Below, one piece after another: positions 38,659-49,709 of a DNA stretch of 64,000 nucleotides (its first letter is position 1; each line of letters opens with the position of its first letter). The position numbers and the translations under genes are program-made. A model generated the notes under the pieces. The model did no database searches. It was not told where the DNA came from and was given only the letters and a program-made list of their open reading frames with translations. The DNA is taken from the NCBI GenBank assembly GCA_029961685.1, contig JARWKL010000016.1, forward strand, positions 7,332,358 through 7,396,357, written 5' to 3'. Origin of the DNA: Aristolochia californica. Taxonomy: Eukaryota > Streptophyta > Magnoliopsida > Piperales > Aristolochiaceae.

Positions 38659-40512
38659 GTTTGGGAGATTCCACTAGTACAACCCCTAATAATAAGCTAG
38701 GTGGAATTTTATAGGAAAGGGACTTGTAACTGATCCTAACATGCTTTAAATGTGGTGGATATGCATGTAAGAAACATGTTGAGGATGCAAGTGGACCTAA
38801 TGATCCAAAAATTTCAAGGAGTGGAAAAAATCAAATTCTCAAGTGGTTGGATATTTACCAGAGCATAACAACCCACTTTTTGCCAATCCTTAAAAATCAC
38901 AGATACTTTTTGGAACTATCTCTCTCAGCATTTGTGCATTTCCATCTTTGATGCTCAAATACTTTTCAGATCCAAACTTGAGCTTTCACTCTCCCATTTT
39001 CTCTCATAAACAAAAAAGATAATAAGGCATAACAAATAAAAATTTTAGAGTTCAAGTATGCAAAAAAAAATTTGAAAATTATTTCACTCACTAAAAATGA
39101 ACTCCAAAGTTTTATTATCCATGTTTGGGAGATTCCACTAAAACAACCCCTAATAATAAGCTTGGTGTAATTTTAATGGAAAGGGACTTGTAACTGATCC
39201 TAACATGCTTTAAATGTGGTGGATATGCATGTCAGAAATAAGTTGAGGATGCAAGTGGACCTAGTGATCCAAAAATTTGAAGGAGAGGAAAAAATCAAAT
39301 TCTCAAGTGATTGGATAGAGCATAACAACCCACTTTTTGCCTATCCTAAAAAATCACAAATAGTTTTTGGAACTATATCTTTCAGTATTTGTGCATTTCC
39401 ATATTGGATGCTCAAATTTGTTTTAGAATCAAAACTTGAGTTTTTCACTCTCCCATTTTTTATCGTAAAAAAAAAGATATTAAGGCATAACAAAATAAAA
39501 ATTTTAGAATTCATGTATGCAAAAAAAAAAATTGAAAATTATTTCACGCACTAAAAATGAACTCCAAGGTTTTGTTATCCACATTTGCGAGATTCCACTA
39601 GTACAACCCCTAATAATAAGCTAGGTGGAATTTTATAGGAAATGGACTTGTAACTGATCCTAACATGCTTTAAATGTGGTGGATATGGTTGCCAGAAACA
39701 TGTTGAGGATGCAAGTGGACCTAATGATCCAAAAATTTCAAGGAGTGGAAAAAATCAAATTCTCAAGTGGTTGGATATTTACCAGAGCCAAACAACCCAC
39801 TTTTTGCCTATCCTTAAAAATCACAGATACTTTTTGGAACTATCTCACTCAGCATTTGTGCATTTCCATCTTGGATGCCCAAATTTTTTCTCAGATCCAA
39901 ACTTGGGTTTTCACTGTCCCATTTTTTCATGTAAACAAAAAAGATATTAAGGCATAACAAAATGAAAATTTTTGAGTTCATGTTCGCAAAAAAAAATTAG
40001 AAAATTATTTCACGCACTAAAAATGAACTCCAAGGTTTTATTATCCATGTTTGGGAGATTCCACTAGTACAACCCCTAATAATAAGCTAGGTGGAATTTT
40101 ATAGGAAAGGGACTTGTAACTGATCCTAACATGCTTTAAATGTGGTGGATATGCATGCCAGAAACATGTTGAGGATGCTAGTGGACCTAATGATCCAAAA
40201 ATATCAAGGAGTGGAAAAATCAAATTCTCAAGTGGTTGGTTATTTACCAGAGCATAAAACCCCCATTTTGTCTATCCTTAAAAATCAATAATACTTTTTG
40301 GAACTATCTCCCTCAGCATTTGTGCATTGCCATCTTGGATGCCCAAATTTTTTTTCAGATCCAAACATCAGTTTTCACTCTCCCATTTTCTCTCCTAAAC
40401 AAAAAAGATATTAAGGCATAACAAAATGAAAATTTTAGAGTTCGTGTATGCAAAAATAAATTTGGAAATTATTTCATGCACTAAAAATGAAATCCAAGGT
40501 TTTGTTACCGAT

Positions 40513-40896
40513 GTTTGGGTGATTCCACTAGTACAACCCCTAATAATAAGCTTGGTGGAATTTTAAAGGAAAGGGACTTGTAATTGATCCTAACATGCTT
40601 TAAATGTGGTGGATATGCATGCTAGAAGCATGTTGAGGATGCAAGTGGTCCAAATAATCCAAAAATTTCAAGGAGTGGAAAAAATGGAATTCTCAAGTGG
40701 TTGGATATTTACCAGAGCCAAACAAGCCACTATTTGCGATCCTTAAAAATCACAGATACTTTTGGGAACTATCTCTCTCAGCAATTGTGCATTTCCATCT
40801 TGGATGGTCAAATTTGTTTTCAGATCCAAACTTGAGCTTCCACTCTCCCATTTTTTCACGTGCACTAAAAATGAACTCCGAGGTTTTGTTATCCAT
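40513..40896. repeat. 384-bp monomer with an 80-bp 3' deletion, copy 2
   Basis: Same joint as the unit 3676 bp upstream, creating CACGTG at 40857-40862. Slot 7 of the higher-order repeat. Confidence 0.88.
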
Positions 40897-42206
40897 GTTT
40901 GGGAGATTCCACTACAACAACCCCAAATAATAAGCTTGGTGTAAATTTATAGGAAAGGGACTTGTAACTGATCCTAACATGCTTTAAATGTGGTGGATAT
41001 GCAAGCCGGAAACAAGTTGAGGATGCAAGTGGACCTTGTGATCCAAAAATTTCAAGGAGTGGAAAAAATCAAATTCTCAAGTGATTGGATAGAGCCAAAC
41101 AACCCACTTTTTGCCTATCCTTAAAAATCACAGATACTTTTTGGAACTATCTCTCTCAGCATTTGTGCATTTCCATCTTGGATTATCAAATTTTGTTTCA
41201 GATCCAAACTTGAGCTTTCACTCTCCCATTTTTTCTAGTAAACAAAAAAGATATTAAGGAATTACAAAATGAAAATTTTAGAGTTCATGTATGCAAAAAA
41301 AAATTTGAAAATTATTTCACGCACTAAAAATGAACTCCAAGGTTTTGTTATCCATGTTTGGGAGATTCCACTAGTACAACCCCTTATAATAAGCTTGGTG
41401 GAATTTTATAGGAAAGGGACATGTAACTGATCCTAACATGCTTTAAATGTGGTGGATATGCAATCCTGAAACATGTTGAGGATGCAAGTGGACCTAATGA
41501 TCCAAAAATTTAAAGGAGTGGAAATAGTCAAATTCTCAAGTGGTTAGATATTAACCGGAGCCAAACAACCCACTTTTTTGCTATTCTTAAAAATCACAGA
41601 TACTTTTTGGAACTATCTCTCTGAGCATTTGTGTATTTCCATCTTGGATTATCAAATTTGTTTTCAGATCCAAACTTGAATTTTCACTCTCCCATTTTTT
41701 TACGTAAACAAAAAAGATATTAAGGCATAACAAACTGAAAATTTAAGAGTTCATGTATGCAAAAAAATTTTTGAAATTATTTCACGCACTAAAAATGAAC
41801 TCCTAGGTTTTGTTATCCATGTTTGGGAGATTCCACAAGTACAACCCCTAATAATAAGCTTAGTGGAATTTTATAGGAAAGGGACTCGTAACTCATCCTA
41901 ACATGCTTTAAATGTGGTGGATATGCATGCCAGAAACATGTTGAGGAAGCAAGTGGACCAAATGATCCAAAAATTTCAAGGAATGGAAAAAATCAAATTC
42001 TCAAGTGGTTGGATATTTAGCCAGAGCCAAACAACCAACTTTTTGCCTATCCTTAAAAATCACATATACTGTTTGGAACTATCTCTCTCAGCTTTTGTGC
42101 ATTTCCATCTTGGATGGTCAAATTTGTTTTCAGATCCAAACTTCAGCTTTCTCCCTCCCATTTTTTCACGTAAACAAAAAATGAAAACCAAGGTTTTGTT
42201 ATCCTT

Positions 42207-42334
42207 GTTTGGGAGATTCCACTAGTACAACCACTAATAAGATGGTCAAATTTGTTTTCCGATCCAAACTTCAGCTTTCTCTCTCCCATTTTTTCACGTA
42301 AACAAAAAATGAACACCAAGGTTTTGTTATCCTT
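42207..42334. repeat. 128-bp mini-unit, copy 3
   Basis: Same joints as the mini-unit 3676 bp upstream. Slot 2 of higher-order repeat copy 3. Confidence 0.9.
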
Positions 42335-43369
42335 GTTTGGGAGATTCCACTAGTACAACCCCTAATAATAAGCTAGGTGGAATTTTATAGGAAAGGGACT
42401 TGTAACTGATCCTAACATGCTTTAAATGTGGTGGATATGCATGTAAGAAACATGTTGAGGATGCAAGTGGACCTAATGATCCAAAAATTTCAAGGAGTGG
42501 AAAAAATCAAATTCTCAAGTGGTTGGATATTTACCAGAGCATAACAACCCACTTTTTGCCAATCCTTAAAAATCACAGATACTTTTTGGAACTATCTCTC
42601 TCAGCATTTGTGCATTTCCATCTTGGATGCTCAAATATTTTTCAGATCCAAACTTGAGCTTTCACTCTCCCATTTTCTCTCATAAACAAAAAAGATAATA
42701 AGGCATAACAAATAAAAATTTTAGAGTTCAAGTATGCAAAAAAAAATTTGAAAATTATTTCACTCACTAAAAATGAACTCCAAAGTTTTATTATCCATGT
42801 TTGGGAGATTCCACTAAAACAACCCCTAATAATAAGCTTGGTGTAATTTTAATGGAAAGGGACTTGTAACTGATCCTAACATGCTTTAAATGTGGTGGAT
42901 ATGCATGTCAGAAATAAGTTGAGGATGCAAGTGGACCTAGTGATCCAAAAATTTGAAGGAGAGGAAAAAATCAAATTCTCAAGTGATTGGATAGAGCATA
43001 ACAACCCACTTTTTGCCTATCCTAAAAAATCACAAATAGTTTTTGGAACTATATCTTTTAGTATTTGTGCATTTCCATATTGGATGCTCAAATTTGTTTT
43101 AGAATCAAAACTTGAGTTTTTCACTCTCCCATTTTTTATCGTAAAAAAAAAGATATTAAGGCATAACAAAATAAAAATTTTAGAATTCATGTATGCAAAA
43201 AAAAAATTGAAAATTATTTCACGCACTAAAAATGAACTCCAAGGTTTTGTTATCCACATTTGCGAGATTCCACTAGTACAACCCCTAATAATAAGCTAGG
43301 TGGAATTTTATAGGAAATGGACTTGTAACTGATCCTAACATGCTTTAAATGTGGTGGATATGGTTGCCA

Positions 43370-43830
43370 GAAACATGTTGAGGATGCAAGTGGACCTAAT
43401 GATCCAAAAATTTCAAGGAGTGGAAAAAATCAAATTCTCAAGTGGTTGGATATTTACCAGAGCATAACAACCCACTTTTTGCCAATCCTTAAAAATCACA
43501 GATACTTTTTGGAACTATCTCTCTCAGCATTTGTGCATTTCCATCTTGGATGCTCAAATATTTTTCAGATCCAAACTTGAGCTTTCACTCTCCCATTTTC
43601 TCTCATAAACAAAAAAGATAATAAGGCATAACAAATAAAAATTTTAGAGTTCAAGTATGCAAAAAAAAATTTGAAAATTATTTCACTCACTAAAAATGAA
43701 CTCCAAAGTTTTATTATCCATGTTTGGGAGATTCCACTAAAACAACCCCTAATAATAAGCTTGGTGTAATTTTAATGGAAAGGGACTTGTAACTGATCCT
43801 AACATGCTTTAAATGTGGTGGATATGCATG
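43370..43830. repeat. Gene-conversion patch in higher-order repeat copy 3
   Basis: The unit starting at 43258 begins like slot 5 (39583: acatttgcgag, tatggttgccag). After about 43463 it carries slot-3 variants (gagcataac, tgccaatcc, tcaaatatttttc, cataaac with gataataagg). The unit at 43722 begins with slot-4 variants (ctaaaacaac, ggtgtaattttaatgg). From 43831 it carries slot-6 variants (gaggatgctagtgg, aaaatatcaagg). The switched tract thus begins between 43370 and 43463 and ends between 43779 and 43830. It matches sequence 923 bp upstream, two units away, with no net change in unit count. Confidence 0.82.
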
Positions 43831-44185
43831 CCAGAAACATGTTGAGGATGCTAGTGGACCTAATGATCCAAAAATATCAAGGAGTGGAAAAATCAAATTC
43901 TCAAGTGGTTGGTTATTTACCAGAGCATAAAACCCCCATTTTGTCTATCCTTAAAAATCAATAATACTTTTTGGAACTATCTCCCTCAGCATTTGTGCAT
44001 TGCCATCTTGGATGCCCAAATTTTTTTTCAGATCCAAACATCAGTTTTCACTCTCCCATTTTCTCTCCTAAACAAAAAAGATATTAAGGCATAACAAAAT
44101 GAAAATTTTAGAGTTCGTGTATGCAAAAATAAATTTGGAAATTATTTCATGCACTAAAAATGAAATCCAAGGTTTTGTTACCGAT

Positions 44186-44570
44186 GTTTGGGTGATTCCA
44201 CTAGTACAACCCCTAATAATAAGCTTGGTGGAATTTTAAAGGAAAGGGACTTGTAATTGATCCTAACATGCTTTAAATGTGGTGGATATGCATGCTTGAA
44301 GCATGTTGAGGATGCAAGTGGTCCAAATAATCCAAAAATTTCAAGGAGTGGAAAAAATGGAATTCCCAAGTGGTTGGATATTTACCAGAGCCAAACATGC
44401 CACTTTTTGCCGATCCTTAAAAATCACAGATACTTTTGGGAACTATCTCTCTCAGCAATTGTGCATATCCATCTTGGATGGTCAAATTTGTTTTCAGATC
44501 CAAACTTGAGCTTCCACTCTCCCATTTTTTCACGTGCACTAAAAATGAACTCCGAGGTTTTGTTATCCAT
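44186..44570. repeat. 385-bp monomer with an 80-bp 3' deletion, copy 3
   Basis: Same joint again, with CACGTG at 44531-44536. One base longer than its relatives, and it carries gcttgaagcatg and aaacatgcc variants. Confidence 0.88.
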
Positions 44571-45494
44571 GTTTGGGAGATTCCACTACAACAACCCCAA
44601 ATAATAAGCTTGGTGTAAATTTATAGGAAAGGGACTTGTAACTGATCCTAACATGCTTTAAATGTGGTGGATATGCATGCCAGAAACATGTTGAGGATGC
44701 AAGTGGACCTAATGATCCAAAATTTCAAGGAGTGGAAAAAATCAAATTCTCAAGTGATTGGATAGAGCCAAACAACCCACTTTTTGCCTATCCTTAAAAA
44801 TCACAGATACTTTTTGGAACTATCTCTCTCAGCATTTGTGCATTTCCATCTTGGATTATCAAATTTTGTTTCAGATCCAAACTTGAGCTTTCACTCTCCC
44901 ATTTTTTCTAGTAAACAAAAAAGATATTAAGGCATAACAAAATGAAAATTTTAGAGTTCATGTATGCAAAAAAAAATTTGAAAATTATTTCACGCACTAA
45001 AAATGAACTCCAAGGTTTTGTTATCCATGTTTGGGAGATTCCACTAGTACAACCCCTAATAATAAGCTTGGTGGAATTTTATAGGAAAGGGACATGTAAC
45101 TGATCCTAACATGCTTTAAATGTGGTGGATATGCAATCCTGAAACATGTTGAGGATGCAAGTGGACCTAATGATCCAAAAATTTAAAGGAGTGGAAATAG
45201 TCAAATTCTCAAGTGGTTAGATATTAACCGGAGCCAAACAACCCACTTTTTTGCTATTCTTGAAAATCACAGATACTTTTTGGAACTATCTCTCTGAGCA
45301 TTTGTGCATTTCCATCTTGGATTATCAAATTTGTTTTCAGATCCAAACTTGAATTTTCACTCTCCCATTTTTTTACGTAAACAAAAAAGATATTAAGGCA
45401 TAACAAACTGAAAATTTAAGAGTTCATGTATGCAAAAAAAAATTTTGAAATTATTTCACCCACTAAAAATGAACTCCTAGGTTTTGTTATCCAT

Positions 45495-46200
45495 GTTTGG
45501 GAGATTCCACAAGTACAACCCCTAATAATAAGCTTAGTGGAATTTTATAGGAAAGGGACTCGTAACTCATCCTAACATGCTTTAAATGTGGTGGATATGC
45601 ATGCCAGAAACATGTTGAGGAAGCAAGTGGACCAAATGATCCAAAAATTTCAAGGAATGGAAAAAATCAAATTCTCAAAGTGGTTGGATATTTAGCCAGA
45701 GCCAAACAACCAACTTTTTGCCTATCCTTAAAAATCACATATACAGTTTGGAACTATCTCTCTTAGCTTTTGTGCATTTCCATCTTGGATGGTCAAATTT
45801 GTTTTCAAATCCAAACTTCAGCTTTCTCCCTCCCATTTTTTCACGTAAACAAAAAATGAACACCAAGGTTTTGTTATCCTTGTTTGGGAGATTCCACTAG
45901 TACAACCCCTAATAAGATGGTCAAATTTGTTTTCAGATCCAAACTTCAGCTTTCTCTCTCCCATTTTTTCACGTAAACAAAAAATGAACACCAAGGTTTT
46001 GTTAGCCTTGTTTGGGAGATTCCATTAGTACAACCCCTAATAATATGCTAGGTGGAATTTTATAGGAAAGGGACTTGTAACTGATCCTAACATGCTTTAA
46101 ATGTGGTGGATATGCATGTAAGAAACATGTTGAGGATGCAAGTGGACCTAATGATCCAAAAATTTCAAGGAGTGGAAAAAATCAAATTCTCAAGTGGTTC
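45495..46200. repeat. Higher-order repeat copy 4, partial
   Basis: The units starting at 45495 (387 bp), 45882 (128 bp) and the first half of 46010 continue the same order, at an offset of 3674-3675 from copy 3. Similarity fades within the unit at 46010, between about 46196 and 46310, after which ordinary monomers follow. The end of the block is therefore inside a monomer, not at a unit boundary. Confidence 0.85.
45882..46009. repeat. 128-bp mini-unit, copy 4
   Basis: Slot 2 of the partial fourth copy. Here the left joint keeps acaacccctaataag rather than accactaataag, and the end reads gttagccttg. Confidence 0.9.
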
Positions 46201-49200
46201 GATATTTACAAGAGCATAACAACCCACTTTTTGCCTATCCTTAAAAATCACAGATACTTTTTGGAACTATCTCTCTCAGCATTTCTGCATTTCCATCTTG
46301 GATGCTCAAAGTTGTTTTCAGATCCAAACTTCAGTTTTGATTCTCCCATTTTCTCTCATAAACAAAAAAGATAAGAAGGCATTACAAAATTAAAATTAAA
46401 GAGTTCATGTATGCAAAAAAATTTTGAAAATTATTTCACGCACTAAAAATGAACTCCAAGGTTTTGTTGTCCATGCTTGGGAAATTCCACTAGTACAACC
46501 CCTAATAATAAGCTTGGTGGAATTTTATAGGAAAGGGACTTCTAACTGATCCCAACATGCTTTAAATGGGGTGGATATGCATGCCAGAAACATGTTCAGG
46601 TTGCAAGTGGTCATAATGATCCAAAAATTTCAAGGAGTGGAAAAAATCAAATTCTCAAGGGCTTGGATATTTACCAGAGCTAAACAACCCACTTTTTCCC
46701 AATCCTTAAAAATCACACATACTTTTTGGAACTATCTCTCTTAGCATTTGTGCATTTCCATCTTCGATGCTCAAATTTGCTTTCAGATCCAAACTTGTGT
46801 TTTCACTCTCCCATTTTTTCTCGTAAACAAAAAAGATATTAAGGCATAACAAAATGAAAATTTTAGAGTTCATGTACGCAAAAAAAAATTTGAAAATTAT
46901 TTCACGCACTAAAAATGAACTCCAAGGTTTTACTATCCATGTTTGGGAGATTCCACTAGTACAACCCCTAATAATAAGCTAGGTGGAATTTTATAGGAAA
47001 GGTTTTGTAACTGATCCTAACATGCTTTAAATGTGGTGGATATGTATGCCAGAAACATGTTGAGGATTCAAGTGGACCTAATGATCCAAAAATTACAAGG
47101 AGTGGAAAAAAATCAAATTCTCAAGTGGTTGGATATTTACCAGAGCATAACAACCTAATTTTTGCCAATCCTTAAAAATCACAGATACTTTTTGGAACTA
47201 TCTCCCTCAGCATTTGTGCATTTCCATCTTGGATGCTCAAATTTTTTTTCTGATCCAAACTTCAGTTTTCACTCTCCCATTTTTTCACGTAAACAAAATA
47301 GATATTAAGGCATAACAAAATGAAAATTTTAGAGTTCATGTATGAAAAAAAAGTTTGAAAATTATTTCACGCACTAAAAATGAACTCTAAGGTTTTGTTA
47401 TCCATGCTTGGGAGATTCCACTAGTAGAACCCCTAATATTAAGCTTGGTGGAATTTTATAGGAAAGGGACTTGTAACTGATCCTAACATGCTTTAAATGT
47501 GGTAGAAATGTTTGCCAGAAACAGGTTCAGGATGCAAGTGGACCTAATGATCCAAAAATTTCAAGGAGTGGAAAAAACAAATTCTCAAGTGGTTGGATAT
47601 TTACCAGAGCCAAACAACCCACTTTTTGCCTATCCTTAAAAATCATAGATACTTTTTGGAACTATCTCTCTCAGCATTTGTGCATTTCCATCTTGGATGC
47701 AGATCCAAACTTGATGTTTCACACTCCCATTTTTTCACGTAAACAAAAAAGATATTAAGGCATAACAAATTGAAAATTTTAGAGTTCATGTATGCAAACA
47801 TATTTTGAAAATTATTTGATGCACTAAAACTGAACTCCAAGGTTTTGTTATACATGTTTGGGAGATTCCACTAGTACAACCCCTAATAATAAGCTTGGTG
47901 GAATTTTATAGGAAAGGGACTTGTAACTTATCCTAGCATGCTATAAATGTGGTGGACATGCATGCCAGAAATATGTTGAGGATGCAAGTGGACCTAATGA
48001 TCCTAAAATTTCATGGAGTGGAAAAAATCAATTTCTCAAGTGGTTGGATAATTACTAGAGCCAAACAACCCAATTTTTGCCTATCCTTTAAAATCATAGA
48101 TACTTTTTGGAACTATCTCTCTCAGCATTTGTGCATTTCCATCTTGGATGCTCAAATTTGTTTTAAGATCCAAAATTGAGTTTTCACTCTCCAATTTTTT
48201 CTCGTAAAAAAATAAGGTATTAAGGCATAACAAAATGAAAATTTTAGAGTTCATGTATGCAAAAAAAAATTGTAAATTATTTCACGCACTAAAAATAAAC
48301 TCCAAGGTTTTGTTATCCATGTTTGGGAGATTCCACTAGTACAACCCCTTATAATAAGCTTGGTGGAATTTTATAGGGAAGGGACTTGTAACTGATCCTA
48401 ACATGCTTTAAATGTGGTGGATATGCATGCCAGAAACATGTTGAGGATGCAAGTGGACCTAATGATCCAAAAATTTCGAGTGGAAAAAATCAAATTCTCA
48501 AGTGATTGGATTTTTACTAGAGCCAAACAACCCAATTTTTGCCTATCCTTAAAAATCACAGATAGTTTTTGGAACTATCTCTCTCAGCATTTGTGCATTT
48601 CCATCTTAGATTATCAAATTTGTTTTCAGATCCAAACTTGACCTTTCACTCTCCCATTTTTTCACGTAAACAAAAAAGATATTAAGGCATAAAAAAATGA
48701 AAATTTGTGAGTTCATGTATGCAAAAAAAAATTTGAAATTTATTTCATGCACTAAAAATGAACTCCAAGGTTTTGTTATCCATGTTTGGGAGATTCCAGT
48801 AGTACAACCCCTAATAATAAGCTTGGTGGAATTTTAAAGGAATGGGACTTGTAACTGATCCTAACATGGTTTAAATGTGGTGGATATGCATGCCAGAAAC
48901 ATGTTCAGGATGCAAGTGGACGTAATGATCCAAAATTTTCAAGGTGTGGAAAAAATCAAATTCTCAAGTGGTTGTATATTTACCAGAGCCAAACAACCCA
49001 CTTTTTGCCTTTCTTTAAATATCACGGATACTTTTTGGAACTATCTCTCTCAGCATTTGTGCATTTCCATCCTGGATGCTCAAATTTGTTTTAAGATCCA
49101 AACCTGAGTTTTCACTCTCTCATTTTTTCACGTAAACAAAAAAGATATTAAGGCATAAGAAAATGAAAATTTCAGAGTTCATGTATGCAAAAAAAAATTT

Positions 49201-49709
49201 GAAAATTATTTCACGCACTAAAAATATACTCCAAGTTTTTGTTATCCATGTTAGGGAGATTCCACAGATACCCTTAACAATAAGCTTGGTGGAATTTTAT
49301 AGGAAAGGGACTTGTAACTGATCCTAACATGCTTTAAATGTGGTGGATATGCATGCCAGAAACATGTTGAAGTTGCAAGTGGACTTAATCATCCAAAAAT
49401 TTCAAGGGGTGGAAAAATTCAAATTCTCAAGTGGTTGCATATTTACCAGAGCTAAACAACCCACTTTTTGCCTATCCTTAATATTCACTGATACTTTTTG
49501 GAACTATCTCTCTCAGCAATTGTGCATTTCAATCTTGGATGCTAAAATTTGTTTTTAGATCCAAACATGAGTTTTCACTCTCCCATTTTTTTACGTAAAC
49601 AAAAAAGATATTTAGGCATAAGAAAATGAAAATTTTAGAGTTCATGTATGCAAAAAAAATTTGAAAATTATTTCACAGACAAAATGAACTCGAAGGTTTT
49701 GTTATCCAT
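46201..49709. repeat. Array segment with ordinary monomers
   Basis: Unit starts and lengths after the rest of the unit at 46010: 46475 (466), 46941 (465), 47406 (450), 47856 (465), 48321 (463), 48784 (466) and 49250 (460). The 450-bp unit loses about 14 bp where ggatgc joins agatcc directly (near 47695-47706). The unit at 49250 has a damaged start, ccacagatacccttaac, that removes the usual tagtacaacccc. No gene is seen. Confidence 0.88.

Larger units (their letters stand above)
38145..41820. repeat. Higher-order repeat copy 2 (nine units, 3676 bp)
   Basis: Unit starts and lengths: 38145 (386), 38531 (128), 38659 (464), 39123 (460), 39583 (466), 40049 (464), 40513 (384), 40897 (459) and 41356 (465). 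It matches the following copy at an offset of 3676 with few differences over most of its length. Slots 1, 2 and 7 are truncated monomers whose joints are the same in all copies, so the truncations came before the amplification. Confidence 0.93.
41821..45494. repeat. Higher-order repeat copy 3 (nine units, about 3674 bp)
   Basis: Unit starts and lengths: 41821 (386), 42207 (128), 42335 (464), 42799 (459), 43258 (464), 43722 (464), 44186 (385), 44571 (458) and 45029 (466). It is almost identical to copy 2 except for a patch at about 43370-43830 and short stretches in the unit at 44571. There catgttgag and cctaatgatcc replace caagttgag and ccttgtgatcc, and ggcataac replaces ggaattac. These changes move toward the common monomer sequence, as conversion from an ordinary unit would produce. 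Confidence 0.92.

Noticed and set aside
46191..46210. tRNA B-box-like ggttcgatatt in the unit starting at 46010
   Set aside because: Present in a single unit through one substitution of ggttgga, it lacks the full consensus, and no tRNA fold or A box was seen.
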